Origin: Dicyema japonicum
Lineage: Eukaryota > Dicyemida > Rhombozoa > Dicyemidae
Direction of reading: 5' to 3'
NCBI GenBank assembly: GCA_011109175.1
Contig: RDEW01000041.1
Span: forward strand, 372,001 to 436,000
Length of the DNA: 64,000 nucleotides
Positions within the stretch are counted from its first letter, which is position 1; each line of letters starts with the position of its first letter. The notes beneath the pieces were generated by a model, which was not told where the DNA came from, ran no database searches, and was given only the letters and a program-made list of their open reading frames with translations. Of this stretch, positions 21,994-32,849 are shown piece by piece. The translations under genes were made by a program, and so were the position numbers.

Positions 21994-23990
21994 ATGACAA
22001 CTGAAATGTCACAGTGGATAAACCCAAAAATAAACCAAATAATTTCCGAATACAACATTAATCCTAATTGGCCTAGAAATAGAAGAATTAACGCCAAAAC
22101 TATATTTGGTAGCCAAATTCTGTACAAATTCAGATCAAATTCCCAAAAATCCTGTTTTTAAGCAAACTACATTTCCAATCAAGAAACTTCCATCAGGAAT
22201 AATTGACGACAGCTTCTATGCGAAGGTCACACCTGTGAAAGAGGCCCAACCGTTTGTCCCCCTACAAATGAAGCCCTCCCCTTATGACTTGGGTAACAAT
22301 TTTCTGAGTGACAAAAGGCTATCAAGCTGCAATTAACGATAACTGTTTCCTCGATTGGATCAAGCCGAAGAAAAAGGAAGATCCCCCAATATTTCTCCCC
22401 CAGATTGTGTCCGAAACTGAAAAAGAGACACGTGGAACACAAACTTTGCTGAAGGTTGACAACATCCTCCCCCAAATGTTTGGCTATTTACTTCAAATAG
22501 GCAACACGTCGAAAATGTCCTCACTAAGATCGACTCCTACGAAGACAAAAAACGTTAAATTTAAAATATCACAATTAGTTATGTTTGTTCGGCAAATGAA
22601 CAACCAGACAAAACCTTCAGACTTTGCCACGTGGCAATTGCAGGCAGCTGAGGCAGTCCGAGATCTATTTACCCCTAATAATGTATTTTAATTCATTTTT
22701 GACAAGTCAGGAAGACGATAAGGTAGAAATTCAGTCAAAGCGACCGCGGATGGAGGTCTTATTGGAGGCAGAACCTTCTCTGGGATCAGGGAGAAGACTT
22801 GAGGATCCGGTTATCAAAGACGATGTGGTAATAAAGCAATCCCCACTCGAAATGATAGACAAATTCACTTCCATTGACTTGGAGAAACCACGGTTGGTCA
22901 ACACAGCAAGCTCAACAGCGGATTTTAACATGTCACGTGAGCGATCATGCTCTCCCATAAATTTTGTGAATATGGCAGACCAAGCTTGCTGCACAAAAGA
23001 TGATCACGTGCATATTTTCTCAGACAAATCGACCTGTCCAATGGAAGATGTCTTCTCGCTAGAAAAACGTCTAAAAGACCGTGAATCTATGCCCGCAAAA
23101 AGCTACAAAGCCACCTACGAGATAGAAGTTCAGACAGATGATACAATAAAAGAGGAAGAAGAGGTCAAATTGACAGAAGTGGTGGAAGAGGAAAGGGTTG
23201 AAATGGTCGATGACATTTTGGAGGAACGGAAGAGAGTCCTTGCTGAGATCTCCACGGGCAAAGAAGTCGAGAATGAACCTGATGAAAGTGTGAACAGCTA
23301 TGAAATCAACTCCGTGATTGACTCCCTGCTCAATTATATTGGGGATACCGCTGAGGAAAACATCAATATGGCCAAAAAAGATGTCGAACTCAAAAGAATA
23401 CAAAAAAAGGCTCAAAAACCCGCAACCGATAAATCAAATGACATTCTAGGAGAGTGGAAGAGGAATACCTTTAAGAATAGGAACAGAAAATACATCGAGG
23501 ACCGGAAAATGTCAGCAATGCAAGAAAGGAAACCATTCATCCCCCAAAAGGTGGAATAAGCTTAAAATTTCAGAATTCAGTGGTTAGAAGGAACAAATTT
23601 TCCGAGGAAGAGGCCAAAAAGAAGAGATCTTCCGAGGCCTACAAGATGGCTCTGGCCAATGTTGCTATTTTCTTGACTCTTAGTTAATGGAAGTTAAAAA
23701 CAATGAACGGGAACGATCTTTAAAGCACGTGGTTTCTGAAAAGGTTGATGCTGGAAAACTACAAAGGCTCTACGGTTTCTCTCGACTGGTTACTCCTAGG
23801 AACCTCAAGACTGTCCTCAATCAATAACATAATCAGTAAAAGCAAGAGTGCCGGCCGTAAACCCACACAGGTCTTCCGACTAAGTCAACAAAGAAATGAG
23901 CCGAATTTGGACGAAATATCCCTCGTGAGCAGTAATGACATCATCGAAGACATTGACTGGTCGGAAGTCGACAGAATAATTGCTGTTTAA
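21994..23990 (+). CDS. Acidic coiled protein, unrecognised, six exons
   Basis: Introns at 22293-22317, 22683-22710, 23551-23573, 23661-23683 and 23775-23799 (23-28 nt, GT-AG, in phase) join frames that the stops had cut apart. The result is a hydrophilic protein of about 600 residues: an N-terminal part with an LDWIKPKKKEDPP motif, a long acidic middle (EEEEVKLTEVVEEERVE), a basic segment (GEWKRNTFKNRNRKYIEDRK), a helical stretch (SEEEAKKKRSSEAYKMAL) and an acidic end (NDIIEDIDWSEVD). The ATG at 21994 gives 30-odd codons in a frame one base off from the following exon, so the 5' end needs a frameshift or another start. I recognise no family; a cytoskeletal or centrosomal scaffold is possible from composition only. 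Several CACGTG sites lie inside it. Confidence 0.7.
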
Positions 23991-24034
23991 CTTATTTTAC
24001 TTTAAAAATGTTTTTAATCATTCAATTTATTAAA

Positions 24035-24190
24035 TGGCCCAAGACGGTCTCTTTTCTAAGATCGATGGGGCAATGATATCTAAAGAGACTCAGGAAACCG
24101 AATGACCCTTCCAAAGGATTTCTTTGGCAGTTGTCGGGAAAACAAAAATTCCATCCTCACAGCTGGCTTACTTAGATTGCCTTGTTACGT
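24035..24190 (+). repeat. Dispersed repeat C, copy 1
   Basis: About 155 bp related to segments at 45965-46145 (plus) and 36745-36950 (minus). Shared blocks are GGAAACCGAATG, TGGCAGTTGTC and GGGTCAATGAT. The three copies differ by 20-30 percent by eye. No frame is clearly conserved. The origin is unknown. Confidence 0.55.
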
Positions 24191-24249
24191 AAAAAATTGT
24201 TTTATTAAAAAATTATTAAATTTCATAAAATAAATACCAATTTTATGAG

Positions 24250-24980
24250 TCATTTTCAGCGAAAATATAACTCAGCCATCGAGTCCAAACATCTCAAATA
24301 AGAGCGTCGGAGGATGTTGACATATCAGAACCCAGATCAATGGGTCATACCCATCAATTTATTCTTAAAGAGCATCAATTTGCTAATCTAACCACATTGT
24401 AGAGCTATCGGTTAAGTATAGCACAAAACTGAACTGGGAGAGTTGAGGGAGATAACTAAACATAACCTTGACCAATAGCATCTCTCTATCATCCTATTCT
24501 TTCTAAGAGCATTAGTCGCATATCTTATGTTGAGCTGGACTCGGTTTGGTTTAAGTCGGCGAGTGATCTAAACAGGTGGGTATATACTAAATTTGACAAT
24601 CTCAATAACACAATAAAACATGAACAATTCTGGAAATTTAAAACCATAAAAATTTTAACGATTTAATGTCGAGTTGAGTCATCCATTGAAATTCAATAAA
24701 TTATGGACTTTTTATTAATTTTTAATTTTAATATTTCATAATAAATTCATCAACTAATTAACCGGATTTAAATCCAGATTTCTGGTAATCCCTCTTCTCT
24801 TAGAAGAAGAATGTGATATAAACTCTCTGTTTATCCCCATCTCCACACCAGATTCAGTCAAAATATCTCTTTTAGAGTCCAGTGGGCTATCCTCAGTTCT
24901 ACAAGTTGAGAGGTATCAGAGGCGTAGTCTTCATCGTATACATTCATCTCATGCTTATGTTCAATGAGTCATCAATATTG
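24250..24980. other. Intergenic, no supportable gene
   Basis: A stop-free plus stretch of about 50 codons near 24505-24665 has no start or domain. The rest has frequent stops. The segment from 24880 leads into repeat D. Confidence 0.4.
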
Positions 24981-24984
24981 AATG

Positions 24985-25300
24985 AACCACATGTCCTTGA
25001 TAGAATGGTTGAGGTGGTGACTACGTCTCTTGACGTGTGTCTTAATCTCCTCAAGTGGATGTGACCTAACATTCCCATTCTCGTGTGCATGAACGAAATG
25101 ATAGAATCAGGAGACATTTTCTACATGAAGTTTCGGAACAGGGAAGGTCTGATGCACTAAATCTTTATGGTCTTGTGAAGAATGATTCGTTCTCTTCTTC
25201 CCATGGCCTTGACATCGGAAACACTAAGTTTCTTAAACTTACGAAAGACTTAAGAGACACGAGTACTCATTCGGGTTAAAACTTGAAGAAGCTTGGCCAA
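24985..25300. repeat. Dispersed repeat D, copy 1
   Basis: It shares blocks with 40490-40700 and, more weakly, 62415-62690. AACGAAATGATAGAATCAGG here parallels AACGAAATGGTGGACTCGGG in the second copy, followed by an ATGAAGTTTC-like word in both. The copies are too diverged to decide whether the ancestor was coding. The frame 25085-25279 across it has no recognised domain. Confidence 0.45.
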
Positions 25301-25706
25301 AAATGGATCTGCATTGAGATCCCACGTGTTGGGTGATAGTACGATTTTATGTTTCTTGTTAAAATCAACGGCAATAAACCAGGGACATTGCAAAAATTAC
25401 TCAACAGAAATGAGACAATCAGGCGATCACTGTTTATATAAAACTCAACTTCTGGCCTGTTCTCCATGAATAAGCCAGGGGGTGAAGAATCTCGTTTTGT
25501 GTTCGTGAAAATTGTGTCCTTTCTGATGGAATTTCAATTAATTGATCCTCAAAGTAAAGAAAAATCCAAAACCACAACATGATTCACCGCCAAAGAAAAC
25601 CTCCACAAATAAACAAACACAGTCACAAATCACAAAAAGTCATTTATTCAAAAAATTCACAAAATCAACCGCCAGAAAGAATACTTAACATTCTGCAAAA
25701 AGTCCC

Positions 25707-27972
25707 TCAACTGTTCTGGAGTAAAGCACTGTCATAATCAGCAAAAATAACCTTAAAGATCATCCTATCACTCCCAGCAATGAACACAATCAAGTCAAAC
25801 ACCCCACGTGCCTCCCTCATTGTCTCATACATCTGTGCCAACCGAAGACAACTCTCCACAACAAATGCGTCCCTCACTCTCCCAAGTTTCCCAGTCTGAA
25901 TAACAACGAAAACATACAAACACGTCCCCCTCCAAATCCAGCGCACACTCTATGAACTCATACGCAGTCCTAATGGCCATTTCAAAGTTCACATGAGTCA
26001 GGTCACCAAATTCAGACTCGTAAGAACGGAACCACGTGTCATATCTCTCCTTAGATTTCTAACATGAGTCCAAAAGACACCGATAGTAGCTGGAAGAACA
26101 TAAACCTCTGGAAGACCACATCTTTTTGGAGAAAATCAAAGTCCACTGATGTCATTTTCTCGAACACCAAGAGGAGGACTGTAAATTCCTCATTTTCCAC
26201 TAATCTCAGCAACACTCCATTCAAAACGTCGACGAAAAGCTCGATGTGACCTGGGAGGTTAAGCATCCAGTCCATATTGGTGACCACATCACAACTCTAC
26301 TAATGATCACAATTTTGTAACCTTAGAAGTGGCCAAAAGTCTGGTCCCGATCTCCACAACAGGCAAGCCGTACCTCCTGCAGAGTGTAAAGCAGAATCGT
26401 CCGTTTTTTGGGTCACATGACACAGAATGGTTATAGATCTTGCAGATTTCCGCAATTTTAAATTCCGGGGTCAAAAATGTGGTATATTTGAGGGCAATCT
26501 TCCACGAATTTAGGGTGGAAATATACCGAAGCAATAACTTCTGGAATATCTCAGCCTAAAATAATAAGTGAGGGATACATTAAGAAGTTCAGGTTGGTCT
26601 CGGCCCCTGAGAATGCAAAGGTGAACAAGAAAACGGAGAATTTGGAGATCCTGGGTATCTGACAACTTTTCAAGGAAGTCGACTGTACTTTGGCTAGACA
26701 GAACCACAATTCTGAAGATGTTGAAATAAATGTCATTCTCATAACAGGAAAGTGCCCCTTCCGTGAGGAGATGGCCCAGTTCAGGACTAATCAACCCTTC
26801 TGATGAACAAAAACTCAAGTCTAGTCTCCATGTGGCCAAACAAGTAAGGGCAGCCCACGTACTGTCCTTCCAATCAGCACAGACTGGCAGAACAGCCTCA
26901 TAGTTGCCACAAAGAACCCCAAATAAAGCTACTTCGTAGTTTGATAGCGTTTTCTGCCGTTTATAGCAAATCTTACCAGCTGAGACATTTTCCTACAGCA
27001 TTCTCTCCAAGTATCTGAGTCAGATGTTTCCAGCAGCAAACAGGACCAGGGGGCCTCCTCATAGCATATTTTCTACAATTAAGCATATTCATTAAAGGCT
27101 TGGAAAAAGTCAGGGATTAATACTTAAAGCTGATAACTACAACCAAATGAGGGAAATAACGTGGAGGAAATAGGAGATCAGATAAATCAGATTTGCTTGC
27201 ATGGGAATCAATGGAATGATGTCACTAGTTTTAGCAATTTATGGCAATAAGGAAAATCATCAACATATGAGCTAACAATAGCGAATGAGACCAAAACTGG
27301 GAAAAGAAGCACTATGATGACTTGAACAGCTGCAAATAGTAATAATCACGTGGAATGAGAAATTGGCACCTTTGCTTCTTTTGTTCGACCACTCCTGACA
27401 TACTGGAACAATATTTTGGCTACGATCGCTTCTGATAATTTGAAATCGTCCGAAGCGGAGAAGAAAAGTCCATCAGGTCCCTTTGGAGATTCTTGAATAA
27501 ATCTATGGTTAAATACAATCACTACCGGTTAGAATTTATCAAGGCAGTCCCCAAGTTGTCCTCATCCATTTTGTAGTTGTCTTCGAACCAGGAGATGGCA
27601 ATCTGGTGATTAATATAGTAAACTTTAATGACGTCGTCGTCTCCGAAACTTACAGAGGAAGTAGAGGAACCCTCAGCCTCCAAAATGTCAATCAGAAGCT
27701 TCCAGAACTGAGATTCCTGATTAATGGCCACGAAGAGATCTTCAAGGATAGCTCTACAATATTAAACAAAACGACGTATCCGCTTGGTTAAAAAGTTTGG
27801 AATTCTTCATGTCGGCTTGAAGTCTTCTTAGAGGTTGATTGAAAATGTCTCCGGAGGTTCCAGCATCAGAGATAAAGTCACAGTAAGCAGCATCAATAGA
27901 ATTTTGAACTAGATTAAAGATTAGTGAGAGAATACTTTGGTCATCAATAGGATTTAGAAATTGAGAAAGCAT
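25707..27972 (-). CDS. NUP107: Nucleoporin NUP107 (NUP84 family)
   Basis: From the minus ATG at 27972, exons joined by introns including 27775-27754, 27525-27503 and 26976-26954 (22-23 nt) encode an alpha-helical protein that follows NUP107 in order: SQFWKLLIDIL, ILFQYVRSGRTKEAK (family 'L...IR.GM..EA'), DTWRECCRKM, SNYEVALFGVLCGNYEAVLP (family 'YE.AI..AL.GN...LLPVC'), WKDSTWA, then MDWMLNLPGHIELFVDVLNG, YDTWFRSYESEF and a helical C-terminus. NUP107 is a stem subunit of the Y-complex of the nuclear pore. At about 700 residues it is shorter than the vertebrate protein, mainly at the N-terminus. The region 27380-27060, around the 'C..W' block, has several possible splice paths. Plus-strand frames inside are shadows. 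Confidence 0.85.
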
Positions 27973-28221
27973 GGCTCACTTGAGAGTCAATGAACAAAAA
28001 TTTGAATTGTATTTTTATTAAAATAAATTTTATTTTAAATTTTTCAAATAAAAAATAACAAGCGGTAAATTAAGCTGGACTTAATTATTGAATTTTATGA
28101 AATTAAAAAAAAATTTTTTATTCGAAATTTCGCAACAAAAAATAAACTCGTGCGTATAAATTAATTTAAAAATTGACAAAATAAAACATTAAATTATTTT
28201 TAAAATAATTCGTCTCCTGTG

Positions 28222-28695
28222 ATGAGTCTTATTATTCCTGGTCTCTTCCTTGGAGGCGTAATGGACGCCTCAAACAAATCATTCCTTATTAAAAACAGAA
28301 TAAAAGGTGTCCTAACAGTCAACACATACCGACCGATTGAACACGAGGGAGTATTAAACAAATTCATAAATTGTTGTCAATCCACCAACTTACTGAAGTA
28401 TTTTGACACGTGCTACGACTTTATAAACCATATCATAGAACGTGGAGATTCTGTCCTGGTACACTGGTGAGTCACTGTTTAATTCTAGCGAATATGGTGT
28501 CTCTAGGAGTGCTACTGTTGTTATCGCTTACATTATGAAAAGTAGCCAAATCGGGCTTTCGGAGGCGTTCAAAGTCGCTGAGAAGAAGAGAATGCAGATT
28601 GAGTTGTTAGTTTTTTTACTTTCAGTCCTTCAGACGACTTCCTTCATCAGCTCAATGAATATGAAGAAATTGTCCTCCGAAAGCGGCAGTCGTGA
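28222..28695 (+). CDS. Small dual-specificity protein phosphatase
   Basis: Three exons with introns at 28467-28488 (22 nt) and 28606-28625 (20 nt). The first intron splits the active-site codon of the cysteine. After splicing the signature reads VHCEYGVSRSATVVIAYIM, the HCxxGxSRS P-loop with catalytic cysteine and arginine in place, followed by AFKVAEKKRMQIE and a helix ending in LHQLNEYEE. The start ILGLFLGG-like block (IIPGLFLGGVMDASN) is also typical. With about 143 residues and no extra domain it resembles atypical DUSPs acting on phosphotyrosine/threonine of MAP kinases or other small substrates. The general acid aspartate expected around residues 65-75 is not obvious. The start is the ATG at 28222. 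Confidence 0.85.
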
Positions 28696-28805
28696 TTTTG
28701 AATTTAAATGATCATTTTTAAGAAATTTTTGTTTGTGATTTCACTATTTTAATCAGACGTGTATCCAATTATTTTTATTTTTAAAATAATTAATAAATAA
28801 TTTAA

Positions 28806-29010
28806 AATTACACGTGCTTTTGTTATTGGCCTGTGATTATAATTTGGCGTTGATTATCAATGATTGTGATAAATTACGAGGATGATGGCCAAATATAGCC
28901 CTTAATTTCAGTCATTATATGACTTGCTGAGAAGGGCAACATTATTGGTGACTTCTACGCAGTCTGTATGAACTACACTCTGTATTTCACCCACCAACAT
29001 TTATTACTTA
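28806..29010. repeat. Dispersed repeat B, copy 2
   Basis: Inverted copy of 15641-15845, matching across about 200 bp with few differences. It starts just after a CACGTG at 28811 and ends near CACCAACATTTATTA. It lies about 110 bp downstream of the phosphatase gene. Confidence 0.65.
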
Positions 29011-29501
29011 GTTCCATGTGCTTAATTCGTCATAAGATTAGCATGTTTTTGGATTAAAATATAGCATTACTTTTGAGTGCTCCATGTCTATCTTAGGTTT
29101 TTTACGTCATTTTGTAAGGAGAACGAGCTTTCGTCAACTTCGACTACCAGGTCCTGGCCGCCTGTAGCACTGTTGGCTTGCTTTATAGGAGAGTTCATAC
29201 ATACTTTTCATAAAACATCCCCAATCCACAAATGTGTTAATAGTCCATTCAACTCTATGACACAATTTAAAGAAGTGCTTGTCAAAGCCTAAAAAATAAA
29301 TAGTATGACCACAGGATGTGCGTGTATTTTTCAAGCCACGTGACTAAACAATAAACTGTAAAATCTACCGGTTTTAGCAAACATTGTGATTTACACACTG
29401 TATTTCCAAAGTTCTTCAGAGTCGATAAACATTTCCATCCTTTCAGGCATATTCGAGATGATGAAGGTATTATCCACGCTAGTTATGTAACCCCGACTTC
29501 A

Positions 29502-29780
29502 CTAACTTGTAGGAGACCACAGGCTATTAAGTAGGATAAAGAAAATTCCAGTTACGCGCATAGATCGATAAGTCTTGCTTGATAGACGACAGCGTACAAG
29601 TTCAGGACATTCAAAATGTTGATTTGATATCAACTGGTAGAGGTCGTAAAATGAACGAGTGATATCTTTTGCATCGTCCAGTTTACGTATGTACACCAGT
29701 GTAAAGGTGAAGCGCCCACATTTTCGACGAACCGGGTTTATCCAAATGCCCTTCAGAAGAGAGGATTCTGATTTGTCCAT
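29502..29780 (-). CDS. Open frame, 92 aa, unrecognised
   Basis: A minus frame from ATG 29780, containing FTFTLVYIRKLDDAKDITRS then FYDLYQLISNQHFECPEL and a final hydrophobic run (VTGIFFILLNSL). The pattern 'R...FYDL..L......' faintly recalls a PX domain, but the match is weak. It could be a short-intron gene fragment or a LINE relic. The plus-strand frame 29659-29934 overlaps it. Confidence 0.25.
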   Translation of the reverse strand: MDKSESSLLKGIWINPVRRKCGRFTFTLVYIRKLDDAKDITRSFYDLYQLISNQHFECPELVRCRLSSKTYRSMRVTGIFFILLNSLWSPTS

Positions 29781-29956
29781 TAGAGGAGGGGGCCGGTGTA
29801 GTATTACAATAAAGTTTTTCGGTGACTCGTGTGGAAATAAAAATCTATTAAAATTAAAAAAAATAAAAATAGTGATAAAAAAACAAATTAAAATATTAGC
29901 TTTTAGACTAAAAAATAATATTTTAATTTTTTAATTTGGAAGTCAAATCTCAATGA

Positions 29957-30085
29957 ATGAACCTCGCATTCGTTCTCCTTGCTAAGGTCTCGAAGGAGGT
30001 AGTGTCTACCAAAGAGGACGAAGAGTTATTGAGAGTTTCAATTAATAAGGAAAGGAAAGTGAAACCTTTGCTGACGGGTGTTTAA
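29957..30085 (+). CDS. Tiny open frame, 42 aa
   Basis: ATG at 29957 opens 42 codons to TAA at 30083-30085, beginning MNLAFVLLAKVSKEVVSTKE and ending in a basic stretch. It is too short to judge, lies 190 bp upstream of the PPxY membrane gene, and has no recognised domain. Confidence 0.2.
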   Translation: MNLAFVLLAKVSKEVVSTKEDEELLRVSINKERKVKPLLTGV

Positions 30086-30274
30086 TGTACTGAGTTTATA
30101 GGGAACTTGGCGTAGTAAGAGATCCTGTATTGTCCAATAACCGCCATTATAAAGTTGTGTTTTTGCAGAAATTAACAAAGAAATTCAAATAATGTATTTT
30201 TGATTATATAAATTTAAAAAAATAATCTTAAAATTATTTTTATAAAATTTTTATAATAAAATGTTTATATAATT

Positions 30275-30643
30275 ATGCGACCAAATGTTAAAAGATTAGG
30301 GCAGATTCTTGACTATCTTTCAATTCCCGCTTTTATTATTGGAATTATTGGGTCGTTACTTGGTTTTCCTATTTCCTCACCTTAGACTCGTTCTTTACCT
30401 TCCACTCGCAAATAACGAAGGCTATGATGATATCTGGAATCACCATCGGGCTAATCTTCTTCTTCCTTGCTATCGTCTTCCACAAAATTGTAAAATAATT
30501 CATAAGTCGAACAGAACGAATATTACACTAACATAGAGTTGCGGGACATCTCCACAGTTGTCATGTATAACCAAAATTCGCTTCCCCCATCCTACAATGT
30601 TTTCAATGAGCCATCACAGCCAGAACATCCACCAGATCTATAA
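30275..30643 (+). CDS. Two-TM protein with PPxY tail, paralogue A
   Basis: Exons joined by introns at 30363-30385 (23 nt, phase 1) and 30490-30514 (25 nt, phase 0) give 106 residues: a short basic N-terminus, TM1 (LSIPAFIIGIIGSLL), a loop FFTFHSQITK, TM2 (ISGITIGLIFFFLAIVF) and a cytoplasmic-type tail with NEYY, MYNQNSLPPSYNVF and a proline-rich end. PPSY is a class I WW-domain ligand, as used by adaptors of NEDD4-type ubiquitin ligases. A paralogue with both introns at the same positions and phases lies at 37597-37935. I recognise no described family. The stop is 4 bp from the end of an open frame on the other strand. Confidence 0.75.
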
Positions 30644-30647
30644 ATTC

Positions 30648-31245
30648 TTAGTTTACAATATTTTGTAACAAATTTGATTTACATTGAGTAATAGCGTTTG
30701 TAATAAAAGTCAACGTGCTTCCCCCGTTTCCCCATCGACTAGATTCATTTAGATAGTCGTCGATAAGCGCAACTAAGGTAGACGCAGCCATAGAGGTTAA
30801 TCGGTATTTTATCACCCATCAGGAAGATGATCTGAATAGTTTGAAAGGTTTCACCTACAAGAGGATCCAAAACTGTTGACATGAATTACTAGAAAATGAG
30901 GGTCCAAAACGTGAATTCAAATTTGTTCTTAATATTTCAATAATTTTTTGGGGAATGAGAATTTTTCAGGCCTGGTTGATAGAGTTGTCTCATTCACTGC
31001 CACAGGTTTTTTCACTGACAGCTCATTCTGTATGTCGATTCAGCCGAGCGGAGAAATATCAACACTCGGAGATCTTTCTGTTTGTTCCAATCACCACCGA
31101 AATCTCTGGATCGGTCAGAAGAATGAGTGAAAGAGTCATCAACTGCAATTGGAAGCGAATCAAGACCCCCGCGAACGGAGGTGGTTTTTACAGCGCCTAG
31201 TTTTTGTCGTTCATGGCAATGCCCACTGTCTCTTAGATGCTGGAT
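30648..31245 (-). CDS. Possible split gene, unrecognised
   Basis: On minus, a frame open from about 31245 to 31010 encodes HCHERQKLGAVKTTSVRGG, then DRSRDFGGDWNKQKDLRVLI. A 23-nt intron (31022-31000) would continue it to about 30945. A further frame ends at 30648 with ESSRWGNGGSTLTFITNAI and a TAA. The pieces look protein-like and short introns can be drawn, but not one unbroken chain. The domain is unknown. It would converge on the PPxY gene with almost no spacer. Confidence 0.35.
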
Positions 31246-31499
31246 TTTGATTTTTTACTAATTTTGCTTGAATAAATTAAATCATTGAAACAAATAATAA
31301 CGAAGTGTCATCATCCGTGGGAATACCACACTTAGGCATAATTCCTTGTGATCTTCAGGAAGATATGAGACTATCTGTGATATCATTTATGGGATGATTC
31401 TCAAATTCTGAGATGGTCCTCCTTAAAATCCATTGGTTAAAACAATTTTCCTTTAAGAGTTTGTTAATTATCTAGTCTTCTTCGTGTCTCTGAAAAGAT

Positions 31500-31990
31500 T
31501 ACGTTGATTGTAAGCGATACTTTTCCACGTTTTTCATGCCAGACAAATCAGGACATTAGCGGATCTGGTGTTTCTTTACTACAGACCTTAGCATATCTTT
31601 TGCGTACGTCAATCATTATTAATCCCAGGTACGTCACGGGAATGGGTTGTCGTCTTGTTCAATCAACTTCTAAAACCGACGGTAGAGTACCTCATGGGCT
31701 TATGGAGCTTCAATATCCAATTCATACAAGATCAACTCCCTAGCAGGCAAACTTGCACGTCTAACAAATCTACCCCCGATCTTTTCCGCCAATGCTTGAC
31801 CACGCCGCAATCAAAAATAACGGCTCCGGCTTCATCGGTCTGTGTGGTCAAGAAACAAGTCGTTTCTTCCATTCAAGGCTAGAGCCTCAAATACACGAAA
31901 TTTGGGAAAAAACCCACCCCTCTTCAAACTCTAATGAAGGATGATCGTCGTCTATTCAGAAAAGCCGTGGGTACTCTGGAGGAACATAGG
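31500..31990 (+). mobile_element. LINE endonuclease relic
   Basis: The plus frames 31504-31743 and 31655-31882 encode ELQYPIHTRSTP, then TSNKSTPDLF, the usual 'TR.T......SSPDL' passage near the end of a LINE AP endonuclease. The following 'SDH.P' block is missing or destroyed. Frames break repeatedly. It runs into a pair of opposed SINE fragments. Confidence 0.5.
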
Positions 31991-31994
31991 AAAA

Positions 31995-32280
31995 ACCTCT
32001 CGATCCTGTTAGAGGCGTACCGAAATCACTTAATTAGTTGGTTTACTCCTTTTTTCTTGGTGTTCCCTTTTCGGGGTTATTAAAATAAAAAAAGTCCCAG
32101 GTACACCGAGAAAGAAGTTAACAACTAATTAAGTGTATCCAGTTCTCACTGTCTCAGAAACAGTCTTCCAATGTCACTCAAATCCATCCAGAACCAGCAT
32201 AAAGGTAGAAAGACCTCCATTTCTCTCAATTGTGAGAACCCCTCCCGTGGAGTAGGGTAGAGAAAATATATGAACCTTAA
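31995..32280. repeat. Two opposed SINE fragments, tail to tail
   Basis: 31995-32085 is a plus-oriented SINE 3' end (ACTTAATTAGTTGGTTTACT, then TTCTTGGTGTTC and an A-rich tail). 32093-32280 is a minus-oriented copy starting at its tail (AGGTACACCGAGAAAGAAGT) and running to CTCCCGTGGAGTAGGG. The two tails face each other about 8 bp apart, making an inverted repeat of roughly 70 bp per arm. Confidence 0.65.
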
Positions 32281-32339
32281 ATGATCTTTAATGCTAAAAT
32301 TGTAATTTTTTATATCCAAGATAAAAAATTAGAAGTTAT

Positions 32340-32814
32340 ATGATATCAAGGCAGGATTTGAGACCACAAAAACGTGGCTGTGTTGTGGTTATGCCTGTTG
32401 TAAGAAGAGCACCTAAAAATATTATTGAAACCCAAAAGGTCGTGTCTGACCGCAGTGTTCGAGAGTCCTTTGAAAAGAATATTGTTGAGAACACTAAAGA
32501 TATCCCTAATAGAAGTGATGGAAAGTCATCTCTGGAACAGTTACTCAACAAGTGTATATACCTCTCAGCCCGGATTTTCTTTCATCGTTTCAAAAAGATG
32601 GCTACAACCTTGGTGTTGGAAATTTAACCGTCAAATCAAGAACTGTGGCCACGTCTCTATAAGATCTGGAATACATGATTGTTTCCAGAAAATCCTCTGT
32701 GGACTGGTATCAAGACTCTGCAGTCAGATTTTTCAGATGCTGAAATTTGACCACGTTGCATCTCGAAGCATTGAAAAGGAGAAATGGCTTATTTGCGAGA
32801 TGAGCACGGAATGA
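32340..32814 (+). CDS. Possible split gene, about 115 aa, unrecognised
   Basis: ATG at 32340 opens a basic 70-codon frame. A 17-nt GT-AG gap (about 32550-32566) leads to PDFLSSFQKDGYNLGVGNLT, and further gaps of 36-38 nt lead to a last exon ending in EKEKWLICEMSTE at 32814. Each piece is open and the phases agree, but the first intron would be unusually short even here. No domain is recognised. The antisense frame 32551-32336 is taken as a shadow. Confidence 0.4.
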
Positions 32815-32849
32815 GAAAACTGTCCTTCCAAAGGAAACTAGAAGAAGTT

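Noticed and set aside
26051-26839. Several open frames on both strands inside 26.0-26.9 kb
   Set aside because: The minus-strand ones in phase with the NUP107 blocks are its exons; the plus-strand and out-of-phase ones are shadows.
29502-29780. PX-domain assignment
   Set aside because: Spacing and the phosphoinositide-binding residues are not convincing.
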